Counted from the first letter of the stretch, positions 1-8,992 are shown. The stretch: 64,000 nt of DNA from Companilactobacillus kimchii DSM 13961 = JCM 10707 (GCF_001435445.1 NZ_AZDH01000027.1:1-64000), one strand, 5' to 3'. Translations and numbers: made by a program. Notes: generated by a model not told the origin, from the letters alone.

Positions 1-54
1 AAAAAAGTGCTCCTAAAATTGTTAGATTATGTCTAACAATTTTAGGGCACTTCA
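1..54 (-). terminator. Terminator after antitoxin gene
   Basis: A long hairpin has arms at about 5-26 and 32-52, about 21 bp with one bulged base. On the minus strand it is followed by six T residues at the window edge. It lies just downstream of the stop of the minus-strand antitoxin gene, so no toxin gene follows in the same transcript. Confidence 0.85.
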
Positions 55-76
55 ATCACAGGTTCTTTTTTATTAA

Positions 77-316
77 TTACTTCCTATCATGTAACTTTCT
101 AAACTTACTCAACGACATACCATCAAACAAATTATCTTCATAATTCAATTCATTCAACAATTTTATTTCAGCTTGTATCTTATTCCATTCTTTTGAATTA
201 ACTAAGGTTCCCACTTCATTGCCATCTTTTATAAAAGTTATTGGGTTACCTTCTCTTAATTCACTAAATACTTTTGTATATTCTCTTAATGATGAAATTG
301 GCTTTATCTCGGACAT
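77..316 (-). CDS. Phd/YefM-family antitoxin-like protein (orphan)
   Basis: This is a 79-residue protein with the usual length and layout of Phd/YefM antitoxins. The N-terminal half has the pattern PISSLREYTKVFSELREG followed by PITFIKDGNEVGTLV, which in this family forms the DNA-binding dimer fold. The acidic, less conserved C-terminus would be the toxin-binding part. I chose the ATG at 316 because GGAG lies at good spacing before it; an upstream in-frame start at 358 has no ribosome binding site. A strong terminator follows directly, and no RelE/Doc-type toxin is visible downstream or upstream. It is therefore either an orphan antitoxin or a stand-alone regulator. Family assignment is by sequence pattern only. 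Confidence 0.7.
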   Translation of the reverse strand: MSEIKPISSLREYTKVFSELREGNPITFIKDGNEVGTLVNSKEWNKIQAEIKLLNELNYEDNLFDGMSLSKFRKLHDRK

Positions 317-383
317 TACATTCACTCCACTCAAATAAATTTGAATACATAATATCATTATATTCTAGTGTAATCATTACAAA

Positions 384-416
384 AAAATCCCGACTCCATT
401 TTGGAATCGGGATTTT
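384..416 (-). terminator. Terminator of the ABC-F gene
   Basis: A hairpin with about 14-bp arms (AAAATCCCGAYTCCA type) and a short loop is followed by a T-run on the minus strand. It sits three bases beyond the stop of the ABC-F gene. Confidence 0.85.
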
Positions 417-418
417 GC

Positions 419-2041
419 TTATTTATCTAATTCGTTAATTTGTGCTTCAATTTGATCATTATTTCTAAATTCATCATAAGTGGTATCTGCACGATCAATC
501 ACACCATTTGCTGTTAGGTAAATCAAACGGTTAGCAATTGTTTGAATGAATTGGTGATCGTGTGAAGCAAAGATAATTGACCCTTTGTAGTCGATCAAAC
601 TATCATTCAAAGCTGTAATTGATTCCAAATCCAAATGGTTAGTTGGATCATCAAGTAGTAAAACATTAGCTTTCAACAACATCATTTTTGATAACATGAC
701 ACGAACTTTTTCTCCACCAGATAGAACGTTAACTTTCTTAGTAACGTCATCCCCAGAGAACAACATTCTACCTAAGAAACCACGTAAGAATGTATCATCA
801 TCTTCACCTTTTTCGGCAAATTGACGTAACCAATCAATAATTGATGTATCTTCATTAAACATTGAATTAAAGTCTTTTGGTAAGTATGCTTGGCTAGTTG
901 TAACACCCCAAGTCACTGTACCTGAATCTGGCTCTAATTCGCCTGTCAATACTTTGAATAAGGCAGTTGTTACCATATCATTTTTGGCTAAAAAGGCCAC
1001 TTTATCATCTTTATTCAAAATAAAGTTAGCATTCTTCAAAACGGTTTTCCCATCGATAGAAATCGTCAAATCTTTCACTTGTAGTAAATCATTTCCAATT
1101 TCACGATTAGGAACAAACTTGATAAATGGATAACGACGTGAACTTGGTTGAATATCATCTAACGTAATCTTATCAAGCATCTTCTTACGAGAAGTAGCTT
1201 GTTTAGATTTGGAAGCATTCGCCGAGAAACGAGCAATAAAGTCTTGCAACTCTTTGATTTTTTCTTCTTTTTTAGAATTTTGATCTTGTTTCATTTGTTG
1301 AGCTAATTCTGAAGATTGTTGCCAGAAATCATAGTTACCAGCATAAAGTTGAATCTTGCTGTAATCCAAATCAGCCATGTATGTACATACTTTATTCAAG
1401 AAGTAACGGTCATGGGATACAACGATAACAGTATTTTCAAAGTTGATTAAAAATTCTTCTAACCAATCAATTGAATCAACGTCAAGTCCATTAGTAGGCT
1501 CATCCAATAGCAAAACATCTGGTTGACCAAACAAAGCTTGAGCTAACAACACTTTAATTTTTTGACCGGCTGTTAAATTAGCCATTTTTTCTTGATGAAG
1601 ACTTTCAGGGATATTTAGGCCTTGAAGCATTTGTGAGGCTTCGCCTTCAGCTTCCCAGCCACCCATTTCACCAAATTTTGCTTCCAAGTCAGCAGCTTTT
1701 AGACCATCTTCTTCATTAAAATCAGGCTTCATGTAGATGGCATCTTTTTCTTGCATAATCTTATACAAGTCGGCATGGCCCATAAGAACAGTTTCCATAA
1801 CTGTGTAGTCATCATAGTCGAAGTGGTTCTGTTTCAAAGTAGCCAAACGTTCATTAGGTCCTAATTTAACAGAACCAGTTGAAGGAGTTATCTCACCTGA
1901 TAACACTTTTAGAAAAGTTGATTTACCGGCACCATTTGCGCCGATTAAGCCGTAACAGTTGCCTGGGGCAAATTTAATATTTACATCCTCAAATAACTTA
2001 CGATCAGCATAGTGCAAACTAACGTTACTTACAGTAATCAA
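419..2041 (-). CDS. ABC-F family ATP-binding protein (YbiT-like)
   Basis: This soluble protein of about 540 residues has two ABC ATPase domains and no membrane segments, the ABC-F layout. Domain 1 has Walker A GANGAGKST and the signature LTAGQKIKV with Walker B VLLLDEPTN. A charged linker rich in K and E (about residues 245-310) joins it to domain 2, whose signature is LSGGEKVRV with LLLDDPTNHLD. The first Walker A is canonical; the second is degenerate (LAKNDMVTT), as in YbiT-type members. ABC-F proteins act on the ribosome, as translation factors or in antibiotic protection; the exact role here is unknown. I prefer a TTG start at 2041: TGAGGA lies at normal spacing before it, and the protein then begins MITVSNVSL like its relatives. 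The in-frame ATG at 2056 overlaps that ribosome binding site. Confidence 0.9.
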   Translation of the reverse strand: MITVSNVSLHYADRKLFEDVNIKFAPGNCYGLIGANGAGKSTFLKVLSGEITPSTGSVKLGPNERLATLKQNHFDYDDYTVMETVLMGHADLYKIMQEKDAIYMKPDFNEEDGLKAADLEAKFGEMGGWEAEGEASQMLQGLNIPESLHQEKMANLTAGQKIKVLLAQALFGQPDVLLLDEPTNGLDVDSIDWLEEFLINFENTVIVVSHDRYFLNKVCTYMADLDYSKIQLYAGNYDFWQQSSELAQQMKQDQNSKKEEKIKELQDFIARFSANASKSKQATSRKKMLDKITLDDIQPSSRRYPFIKFVPNREIGNDLLQVKDLTISIDGKTVLKNANFILNKDDKVAFLAKNDMVTTALFKVLTGELEPDSGTVTWGVTTSQAYLPKDFNSMFNEDTSIIDWLRQFAEKGEDDDTFLRGFLGRMLFSGDDVTKKVNVLSGGEKVRVMLSKMMLLKANVLLLDDPTNHLDLESITALNDSLIDYKGSIIFASHDHQFIQTIANRLIYLTANGVIDRADTTYDEFRNNDQIEAQINELDK

Positions 2042-2120
2042 ATATATAATCCTCATTTCTTAAACATAATTAAATTGCATTATACGGACTATTTTCCATG
2101 TATGCAAGTAAATGTTCTCA

Positions 2121-2852
2121 TTATAAAGCCGTTATCAAGTAATAACCGCCACTAATTCCAATAAAAACATAAATGAAAAATTCCATAATCCGAATATTCA
2201 AATGACTAACCAAATGATTAGCTAAAATTGTTCCCAAAATAGCACCTATAAACCCTACCAAAACAAATTTTAGATTATCAACCGTTAGGATTCCCGTTGA
2301 AAAACGTAAGCTTGTCATGACAATCGTATCAATTAAAAAGAAAGTTTGAATACTAGCTAAATAATTCTCTTTGGAATCAGAAATAGTCAAAAAATACAAT
2401 GCCATTAATGGTCCCCCAATACCAAACATTCCATTGAAAAATCCTGAAATCAGCGCAAAGGCCACCATGACATAAAACGGAATTGACTTAACTGAAATTG
2501 ATTTCAAATTCATTACGGTGTAATACAATGCCAAAATAATCAATAATAATCCTAATAAAACTTTTAAATAGCCAGCTGCCAAATATTTACTCAAATGTAA
2601 CGAAAAAATGGCCATCACAATATAAATCAGAAACGGTCCAACTAAATTTCGCCACTTTAAGGCTTTACGATATTTCCAAGCAACCATGATAATAGCAATC
2701 GACATCGTCAATGTAGAAACTCCGGCACTTTGATTAATCGGCAAAAGTTGTGGCAAAAAGACCATCAAGACAATTCCTGAACCAAAACCAGTCACTCCTT
2801 GAACAAATCCTGCCAATGTTGCCGCCAAAATCATTACAAATACCCAACTCAT
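2121..2852 (-). CDS. TauE/SafE family membrane transporter
   Basis: This 243-residue protein is nearly all hydrophobic, with about eight predicted membrane segments in two similar halves. Each half starts with a glycine-rich segment: GFVQGVTGFGSGIVL near the N-terminus and GFFNGMFGIGGPLMAL around residue 135. This is the typical duplicated motif of sulfite exporter TauE/SafE proteins (DUF81), which export or import sulfur-containing or other organic anions. The substrate cannot be read from sequence. The ATG at 2852 is chosen because GGAGGG precedes it by seven bases; the in-frame ATG at 2867 overlaps that site. Confidence 0.85.
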   Translation of the reverse strand: MSWVFVMILAATLAGFVQGVTGFGSGIVLMVFLPQLLPINQSAGVSTLTMSIAIIMVAWKYRKALKWRNLVGPFLIYIVMAIFSLHLSKYLAAGYLKVLLGLLLIILALYYTVMNLKSISVKSIPFYVMVAFALISGFFNGMFGIGGPLMALYFLTISDSKENYLASIQTFFLIDTIVMTSLRFSTGILTVDNLKFVLVGFIGAILGTILANHLVSHLNIRIMEFFIYVFIGISGGYYLITAL

Positions 2853-2899
2853 AAACCGTCCCTCCATATTAATATATTAACGTATTAATAGGTAGTTTA

Positions 2900-3391
2900 T
2901 CAGTTATCTTTTGAAAGAAAATTGTAAATCATTGCCATCACACCACCAATAACAACACCGGTAGCATTAGAAATCACGTCATTAATATCGCTTGTACGAT
3001 CAATCAAGAAATGATGTGATAAAACATACTGCATAGATTCAAAACTAGATCCAATCAAAAATCCTAAAACAATCAGTAATATCAAAGGAAATTTTGGGAA
3101 TACTTTTTTAATAAAGAAACCAAATGGTACAGTCATAATAATATTTTCATAAAATTCAATTCCAGATAATTGTAATTCATACAGATTCACGCGACCCAAA
3201 CCTGGTGGCAGAATTTTGACTGTTATTCCATCAATAGAAATTGGCATGAATAAAATAGCCATCAGACCCACGAAATACAGCCAATAGAAGAGAACAAAAT
3301 ATGGTTGAGAAAGCCTCTTTAAATTACCAAGAATGTATAGGCCACTGACCATCGCTAATAGCAAAATAAATAATGTCGGTATCCAACGCAT
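2900..3391 (-). CDS. VanZ-like family membrane protein
   Basis: This is a 163-residue integral membrane protein with four to five hydrophobic segments. The pattern ENIIMTVPFGFFI, then GSSFESMQYVL, then RTSDINDVISNATGVVIG is the hallmark of VanZ-like proteins: conserved N/P in the second segment, E in the third and DxxDVxxNxxG near the end. VanZ raises teicoplanin resistance in enterococci; most chromosomal homologues have no known function. The ATG at 3391 has GAGAGGTG at good spacing. It lies close to the TauE/SafE gene on the same strand, but I see no functional link. Confidence 0.85.
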   Translation of the reverse strand: MRWIPTLFILLLAMVSGLYILGNLKRLSQPYFVLFYWLYFVGLMAILFMPISIDGITVKILPPGLGRVNLYELQLSGIEFYENIIMTVPFGFFIKKVFPKFPLILLIVLGFLIGSSFESMQYVLSHHFLIDRTSDINDVISNATGVVIGGVMAMIYNFLSKDN

Positions 3392-3465
3392 TGCTATACA
3401 CCTCTCTTCCTTTTTTATAATAAAAAATCGACCCATTGCAATTCATCGGTCGACTTATTATGCCA

Positions 3466-4065
3466 CTATACGCGCTGCTTTTCTAATTTAACCTGCAGTT
3501 TAGTTTTTTCTTCAATCTTTCTAATAACATCATTTACAGCTGTCACATCTTGAGAATTGGAAGATAAATCTAAATCAACATCCCTACCCTTAGCCAATTT
3601 CAATGACAGGTAATAAGGACTATTAAAAGTTTGATATGCCGAATCTACAACATAAAACGCAGCATCAATTGGTCCATCCGGCCCAATTCCTTCTGGCACA
3701 TCCATTTCCTTACCAACGACAATTGAGAAAGCCTTAATCTCATTGAACTTTACAGTCTCTTCTTTAGAAGAGTTTGGCAATAATATGGTCCTAATTCTTT
3801 TACCAGTAGTGCTGTAATCCTGATAATGAATACCTCGGTCATCAACACTCCACTGATCTAAATTATCTCTCATTTCAAGAGTATATAACATTACAATAGC
3901 TATCAGACAAATGACACCAAACAAAACGGCTATCAATACTTTCTGCGATAATAAATAAAAGAAGAATCCAATGAGAATTCCACCAAATAAAGAAATTATC
4001 AGTGGCATATAATTAATCTTACGACCAAAACTTAAACCCATTTTAAACACATCCTTTATCTTCAT
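3466..4065 (-). CDS. Membrane protein of unknown function
   Basis: This 199-residue protein has two adjacent hydrophobic segments (about residues 20-42 and 44-62) followed by a soluble C-terminal region of about 135 residues rich in charged residues. The layout resembles small PH-like or DUF-type membrane-anchored proteins, but I do not recognise the family. The ATG at 4065 has AAAGG five bases upstream; an alternative in-frame ATG eight codons further in also has a weak AAAGGA before it. Confidence 0.6.
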   Translation of the reverse strand: MKIKDVFKMGLSFGRKINYMPLIISLFGGILIGFFFYLLSQKVLIAVLFGVICLIAIVMLYTLEMRDNLDQWSVDDRGIHYQDYSTTGKRIRTILLPNSSKEETVKFNEIKAFSIVVGKEMDVPEGIGPDGPIDAAFYVVDSAYQTFNSPYYLSLKLAKGRDVDLDLSSNSQDVTAVNDVIRKIEEKTKLQVKLEKQRV

Positions 4066-4138
4066 GTAAGCCTTTACATCAATTATAACTCACAATTTGA
4101 AGACGATAAGGTTTGTATTTTTCGATTTTTCTTTATAG

Positions 4139-5008
4139 TTATTGTCCATCTAAAGAGATTGCACCCTGTCGTTGCTGTGGCCTTTGCTTAGGATCGAGAA
4201 TATATCGATTAATTAAATCAATGATCTGATCATTTTGAGGTAAATCAGAATGTTGAGCATCCGACCCTGAAACAGAGATGGAAGTAAAGTGTTTAACTTG
4301 TCCTTGATAGATATATTTTCCGGCCATAACACTTCCCAGAGGTACTAATCCATCAGAGTTGTATGTTTCTGTCCCCGCGACTGAATACACGCTTAGACTT
4401 GACGGAATCTTATCACGGTCGTCAATAAAATCAGATAACATTTGAGTCTTATGACGAACCGACTTTTCATTAAAATTATATGGTGAGCCAATTGTCATTA
4501 ACTGTTTAATCTTTACCTGTTCCGAATATTCAGAATAGTAATTCTCCAAAAAAGCCGTGTAGATCAATCCACCATTCGAATGTCCGATGGCCTTAAAATT
4601 ATTGAAATTATATTGCCTTGTTAAAAATTTAAAGGCTGTATTAAACCACTTAGCCTGCTTCTTGATGTTGTCATAACCATCATGGTTATTTTCAAAACCA
4701 ACAACAATCACCGGCTCATTATCACCACGACGTAACCGACCAGAGATGTGTAATTTATCATCAGTGGTAACCCGAATTTTGATCAGACTGTGGGGATGCT
4801 TATTATTTTTATTCAATTTGTCGACTAACGTATCAAACCGATTGACTGAAGCAGAACTACCCGGAATCATTATAACCGGTGATAGTTTGGAATTATGAAT
4901 CTTAGCCAATTCAGTCGTATTTTGATGCGACCAGTTCAATGAAACAAAAATCAGTGTCACTGACAAAGCAATTCCTAATATGGTCCAAAACCAATGATTA
5001 ATTTTCAT
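4139..5008 (-). CDS. Alpha/beta hydrolase, DUF915 type, membrane anchored
   Basis: A 289-residue protein with one N-terminal hydrophobic segment (about residues 8-25), so probably anchored outside the cell. It continues with VIMIPGSSAS (oxyanion-hole strand), the nucleophile elbow GHSNGG around residue 140, and an acid and histidine near the C-terminus (DGLVPL, SDAQHSDLP). This is the arrangement of the lactobacillar cell-surface hydrolases called DUF915. The ATG at 5008 overlaps the end of the upstream EIIC gene by 11 bases and has AAGGCGG nine bases before it, so the two genes are probably translationally coupled. The substrate is unknown. Confidence 0.8.
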   Translation of the reverse strand: MKINHWFWTILGIALSVTLIFVSLNWSHQNTTELAKIHNSKLSPVIMIPGSSASVNRFDTLVDKLNKNNKHPHSLIKIRVTTDDKLHISGRLRRGDNEPVIVVGFENNHDGYDNIKKQAKWFNTAFKFLTRQYNFNNFKAIGHSNGGLIYTAFLENYYSEYSEQVKIKQLMTIGSPYNFNEKSVRHKTQMLSDFIDDRDKIPSSLSVYSVAGTETYNSDGLVPLGSVMAGKYIYQGQVKHFTSISVSGSDAQHSDLPQNDQIIDLINRYILDPKQRPQQRQGAISLDGQ

Positions 5009-6239
5009 TAATGTCACCCGCCTTCTGACTAATTCGATCTGACAATTTAACGAATGGCATATAGATCAAGACATCAAGCACTAATAAAATAGCCCCCAAA
5101 GCCAAAGTTATCCAGTTACCATTCGTACCAATAAAGGCAATCAATGGACCTGGAGCTCCCGAAGGCACTGGATAAGCAGCCACTGGCATCCAATGTAAAA
5201 GAATAAATATCGCAGCTACTATCATATTAAATAGTGGTGTAATGAGAAACGGTACTAGAAAAACCGGATTAAAGAGCACAGGTATACCCAGCATCATAGA
5301 ATAATGACTATTAAATACTGCTGGAAAAATCGACCATTTAGCAACATTACGATTTCGATTCTTCTTAGAAAAAATTAAAATAGCAATAATTAAAGCAATC
5401 ATTACCCCACTTCCACCAAAATTAGCGAAACTGTGAAATAAAGTTGTATCGGTAAACTTATACGGTACATTCCAAGATGAACCAGCTTTCAAAGCCGCAT
5501 TCATATTAGCCATCGAAGGCGCATCATTAAAGGTAGGATTATTGCTAAATGGACCACCAACTGCCATCCAAGATAGTAAGTCAGTTAAGAAGCCCATACC
5601 TAAAACATAAACCAGTGAATTGAACGGAGAATGTTCAGTTACAAAACTGGCTACATAAGTTGGTATTTCCAATTTCACTACAAATAATCCAGCTAAATTT
5701 AAAATTGCTGAAACTAATAAAACAATGAGAACTGGAATAATAATTTTGTAACGCTGTTGAATCTTTGAATTATCGAAACTAACCCAAAGTCGTCCACAGA
5801 GATAACCGATAATCAAAGCTATCAGCATTCCCTGTGACATAAAAAAGCGACTAAAATTTGGTAATCCATCTTCAGTAGGCTGATATGAAATAATCAAAAA
5901 TGATAGTAGCCCGATGGCTCCAGCACTGCCACCATCCTTCTTATATTCTTTAGCAGTAAAATAGGCTATTCCATAAGCCGCATAAAGGGCAATCATATCG
6001 ATTGTGCAGTGGAAAATAACTTCCATAACCCAGCCCAATTCACGTGAGTATGGCAGCCAACTAGTAATGCCAAACATTTGAGCCATATATCCAGTCTTAG
6101 TTAAAAACGCAAACTTAATGACATCGGCAAAACTGCCCAATAACATAATCGGAAATAATAAAGTTAACGTATTACGAACAGCACTCGCAACTTTGGTGTT
6201 GCGAATCTGAGCAAAAGAATTCAATAAACGAGTGACCAT
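4998..6239 (-). CDS. PTS sugar transporter EIIC, lactose/cellobiose family
   Basis: This is a 413-residue polytopic membrane protein with about ten hydrophobic segments. It resembles the EIIC domain of the lactose/cellobiose/diacetylchitobiose PTS family, with the conserved central region of the type SWNVPYKFTDTTLFHSF and the FNSHYSMMLGIPVLFNP segment that follows. The EIIC forms the sugar channel and needs EIIA and EIIB partners, none of which is encoded nearby. AGAGGGG precedes the ATG. It overlaps the downstream hydrolase gene, which suggests a two-gene operon. The sugar is unknown. Confidence 0.85.
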   Translation of the reverse strand: MVTRLLNSFAQIRNTKVASAVRNTLTLLFPIMLLGSFADVIKFAFLTKTGYMAQMFGITSWLPYSRELGWVMEVIFHCTIDMIALYAAYGIAYFTAKEYKKDGGSAGAIGLLSFLIISYQPTEDGLPNFSRFFMSQGMLIALIIGYLCGRLWVSFDNSKIQQRYKIIIPVLIVLLVSAILNLAGLFVVKLEIPTYVASFVTEHSPFNSLVYVLGMGFLTDLLSWMAVGGPFSNNPTFNDAPSMANMNAALKAGSSWNVPYKFTDTTLFHSFANFGGSGVMIALIIAILIFSKKNRNRNVAKWSIFPAVFNSHYSMMLGIPVLFNPVFLVPFLITPLFNMIVAAIFILLHWMPVAAYPVPSGAPGPLIAFIGTNGNWITLALGAILLVLDVLIYMPFVKLSDRISQKAGDINEN

Positions 6240-6340
6240 GTTTACCCCTCTTAACTATTCAACAAAGTATGTTCGTTATTCAATTTCATATTATTGACTT
6301 CTTATACATTTTTATCCATAAAAAACACCCAAATTATCTG

Positions 6341-6391
6341 AAAAAATAAATAGAGGTAAGTAATCAAAACACGATTACCTGCCTCTATTTT
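6341..6391 (-). terminator. Terminator of small hypothetical gene
   Basis: A hairpin has 17-bp arms with two mismatches (about 6349-6365 and 6373-6389), followed on the minus strand by TATTTATTTTTT. It starts at the stop of the 92-residue gene. Confidence 0.8.
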
Positions 6392-6393
6392 CT

Positions 6394-6672
6394 TTAATAT
6401 GGTTTTACTCTACTACCATAAATCTCATTACCATCATAAATTGCATCGTTAACAGAAAATTTGTTGTCGTCCAATAACTTAATATCACTACCGATCCAAT
6501 ACCAGCCTGGAGTCAATGATGTTAATCCCAAGTGTGGACGTTGGAAGACGTGAGTTTCCATATAGTACATTTTACTCTTAGAAAATCTCACTTGACCGTT
6601 ATCATAATTTACTCGTAGGTAAAAATTTGGTAACAAAAGAACTGATTTAACACGTGGTGTCTCTTCATCCAT
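6394..6672 (-). CDS. Small hypothetical protein
   Basis: This 92-residue, soluble, tyrosine-rich protein has a good ribosome binding site (GAGGGGGA) before its ATG and its own terminator. The N-terminal part (LLPNFYLRVNYDNGQVRFSK) looks like a short beta-rich fold. I do not recognise the family. It is transcribed away from the adjacent efflux gene. Confidence 0.6.
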   Translation of the reverse strand: MDEETPRVKSVLLLPNFYLRVNYDNGQVRFSKSKMYYMETHVFQRPHLGLTSLTPGWYWIGSDIKLLDDNKFSVNDAIYDGNEIYGSRVKPY

Positions 6673-6834
6673 TCTATCTTCCCCCTCATTATTTAATAAG
6701 TTTAATATATCACCAAATTTTAGAAACCGCTTTCAAATATTAGATGGAAAACATTAGTATTATAAAATTATTTGTAAATTTTCAATAATTCCTATAACAT
6801 AATAAACATACTTTATAGAAATTAGGTGAGAACC

Positions 6835-6900
6835 ATGGATTTAACTAACATCATGGCTTGTATGCCCGCAAATGATTTAGGACGTTTTTCAGCAAAATAA
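6835..6900 (+). CDS. Short leader ORF upstream of efflux gene
   Basis: A 21-codon ORF reads MDLTNIMACMPANDLGRFSA-K. Its ATG is preceded by AGGTGA at good spacing, and its stop lies 16 bases before the ATG of the MFS efflux gene. A possible promoter (TTGTAA, 17 bases, TAACAT at 6772-6800) sits just upstream. Short leader peptides before drug-efflux or resistance genes can control them by ribosome stalling. Whether this one is translated or regulatory is inference. Confidence 0.45.
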   Translation: MDLTNIMACMPANDLGRFSAK

Positions 6901-6916
6901 AATTTAGGAGTCTAAA

Positions 6917-8092
6917 ATGAAAAACGTCCGTAACACCGTACCATCACTTTTATTGATCATTGTACTTGTGGGCTTCCCACAAATCAGTGAATCAATATTT
7001 ACACCCGTTCTACCTCAAATCAGTTCCCAAATGAATGTCACCGCCGGAACTTCTCAACTAACAATGAGCATTTATTTTGTTGCCTTTGCCATCGGAGTTC
7101 TTTTTTGGGGTCAATTATCTGATAAAATTGGCCGCCGTTTAGCCATGTTGATGGGTATTATCTTTTATTTATTAGGAAACTTCGGTTTATTATTGAGTCC
7201 TAACTTTAATTACTTATTAGCAGCTCGCTTTGTTCAAGCTTTTGGAGCTAGTGTTGGTTCAGTCATCACTCAAACTATCATGCGTGAAAGTTTTTCTGGT
7301 ATTACCAGTACCAAAGTTTTCTCTAAGGTTGGGGCTGCAATGGCTCTGTCACCTGCTTTTGGTCCATTAATTGGTGGATTGATTCAAACTTATCTAGGCT
7401 ATAAAAATGTTTTCAGCTTTTTAATTGCCATGGCGATAGCTACTTTACTCTATGCTTACTATCGTCTGCCTGAAACTATTGATCGTGAGAATATCCAAAG
7501 GGTATCGTTGTTTAGAGTGACTTGGAGACTATTAAAAGATCCAATCGTGTGGATCTACAGTATCCTAATCGGTGGAATAAATGGTATTTTATTCGGCTAT
7601 TACTCCGAAGCACCATTCATTTTTATCAAGCACTTCCACTACTCTTCAATTCAATATGGAAGTTTAGGTTTATCCTTGGCACTAGCCAGTTTATTAGGCG
7701 CCATCTTAGTCAACTTTTTAGCTAAATATATCAAAGCCGAATATATTGGTTTAATTGGGCTCGTCTTTAGTAGTATTTCAGCTTTATTCTTAGTAATCAG
7801 CCTCCAATTTAATAATTCACTTTTAATGATTATTGGATTCTTCCTGATTTTTCTGGGATTGAACACAACTTTGCCAATTACTTTAAACCTAGCTCTAAAA
7901 GGTTATGAAGATGTCATCGGTAGTGCCAGTGGTTTATTCAGTTTCGGCTATTACTTAATTGTCAGTGGACTAACCTATCTAGTGAGTTTTATCCATAACG
8001 GAACTATTCTTTCACTGCCGCTATTTATTCTAATCACAAGCTTAATCATGTTGCTAGCTTACTTACCAATTGCACGAAAAAATAATTTATAA
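6917..8092 (+). CDS. MFS multidrug efflux transporter, Bcr/CflA type
   Basis: A 391-residue protein with 12 predicted membrane segments. The loop between helices 2 and 3 carries GQLSDKIGRRLAMLMG, the MFS motif A, and helix 5 has the antiporter-type pattern ALSPAFGPLIGGLI. The N-terminus (PQISESIFTPVLPQIS) resembles Bcr/CflA drug:H+ antiporters, which export drugs such as bicyclomycin or chloramphenicol; the substrate here is unknown. TTAGGAG lies before the ATG. A 21-codon leader ORF ends 16 bases upstream and may regulate it. A shared terminator separates it from the convergent EAL gene. Confidence 0.85.
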   Translation: MKNVRNTVPSLLLIIVLVGFPQISESIFTPVLPQISSQMNVTAGTSQLTMSIYFVAFAIGVLFWGQLSDKIGRRLAMLMGIIFYLLGNFGLLLSPNFNYLLAARFVQAFGASVGSVITQTIMRESFSGITSTKVFSKVGAAMALSPAFGPLIGGLIQTYLGYKNVFSFLIAMAIATLLYAYYRLPETIDRENIQRVSLFRVTWRLLKDPIVWIYSILIGGINGILFGYYSEAPFIFIKHFHYSSIQYGSLGLSLALASLLGAILVNFLAKYIKAEYIGLIGLVFSSISALFLVISLQFNNSLLMIIGFFLIFLGLNTTLPITLNLALKGYEDVIGSASGLFSFGYYLIVSGLTYLVSFIHNGTILSLPLFILITSLIMLLAYLPIARKNNL

Positions 8093-8096
8093 ACTA

Positions 8097-8137
8097 AAAA
8101 ATGGGTCATAGGAGATTTTTCTCTTATGATCCATTTT
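8097..8137. terminator. Bidirectional terminator
   Basis: An 18-bp hairpin with two mismatches and a T4 loop is flanked by A- and T-runs, between the converging MFS and EAL genes. It could serve both strands. Confidence 0.8.
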
Positions 8138-8838
8138 CATATGTTTTTCATTTCATTAGAATCACCAATCAATGGCAATAATTCAGGCTTTCCATAGTAA
8201 TAACCTTGTCGAAAATCAATTCCTAATTTATCACTGATCTCATCGTCTTCAGGGTCTTCAATTCCCTCAAGAATCAAACGTTGTCCATATTCGTTGCTGA
8301 TTCCCTTCCAAGCACGAAGTTTCTCACGCAAGTTAGGATCTTCAATATTTGAACGGAAATTTTGTAAAGCAAACTTTATTTCTGAAGCCAGTGGTAAGAA
8401 ACTACGTACGCTGTCAAAACTATTATCACCGGTACCTACATCGTCCAGTGAAATTTGCATGCCGTGTTCCATAAATTTACGTAAATATGGCACTAACCCA
8501 GAGTCGCAATACTGACGTGGTCCCTGTTCTTCAGTTAACTCCACAACCAATTTAGTAGGATACAATTGCGTCTGACTTTTAATGATAGCTTTAGCCATTT
8601 GCGTATCCATCAATTGCTCACGACTAACATTTACAGAACAATATTGAACCTTTTTTCCTAAAATTTTAGTCGTTTCAACTAACAATTTTGCGTTTACATT
8701 CAAGTCAATATCGACAAAAGATTCGGGAAGTCGCCAGCCGTCTGGAGTCCATTGCTTGATTAAAAGTTCATAGCCAAAAATAGAGTGTGTTCTCACATCT
8801 ATCTGTGGTTGTACAAAATAACGATAAATCGGTTTCAA
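8137..8838 (-). CDS. Stand-alone EAL domain protein (c-di-GMP phosphodiesterase-like)
   Basis: This 233-residue protein is a single EAL domain with no GGDEF, PAS or membrane part. The signature motif is ELL (GYELLIKQW) rather than EAL, but the metal- and substrate-binding residues are present: N in NVSREQL, E in VVELTEEQ, DD in SLDDVGTGDNSF, K in EIKFALQ, E in ILEGIED and Q in QGYYYGKP. It may therefore still hydrolyse cyclic di-GMP to pGpG. It starts with TTG, preceded by AGAAGGCG. No diguanylate cyclase lies in the window, so the signalling partner is elsewhere or absent. Confidence 0.85.
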   Translation of the reverse strand: MKPIYRYFVQPQIDVRTHSIFGYELLIKQWTPDGWRLPESFVDIDLNVNAKLLVETTKILGKKVQYCSVNVSREQLMDTQMAKAIIKSQTQLYPTKLVVELTEEQGPRQYCDSGLVPYLRKFMEHGMQISLDDVGTGDNSFDSVRSFLPLASEIKFALQNFRSNIEDPNLREKLRAWKGISNEYGQRLILEGIEDPEDDEISDKLGIDFRQGYYYGKPELLPLIGDSNEMKNI

Positions 8839-8992
8839 TATTAAATCGCCTTCTAAATTTAAAATAAAGTGTTAATTACCTACTATTTATATATCAAACG
8901 TCTATAATTTAAGTATACTATAAGTTAGAATAAATAAAATAATTTATGAAAAATGATAAATGTAAATATAATAGAAAAGTCGTGGTAATTGA

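Noticed and set aside
6722-6737. A cre-like sequence (AAACCGCTTTCA) between the small hypothetical and efflux genes
   Set aside because: It fits the consensus only in part, and neither neighbour is a carbon-utilisation gene.
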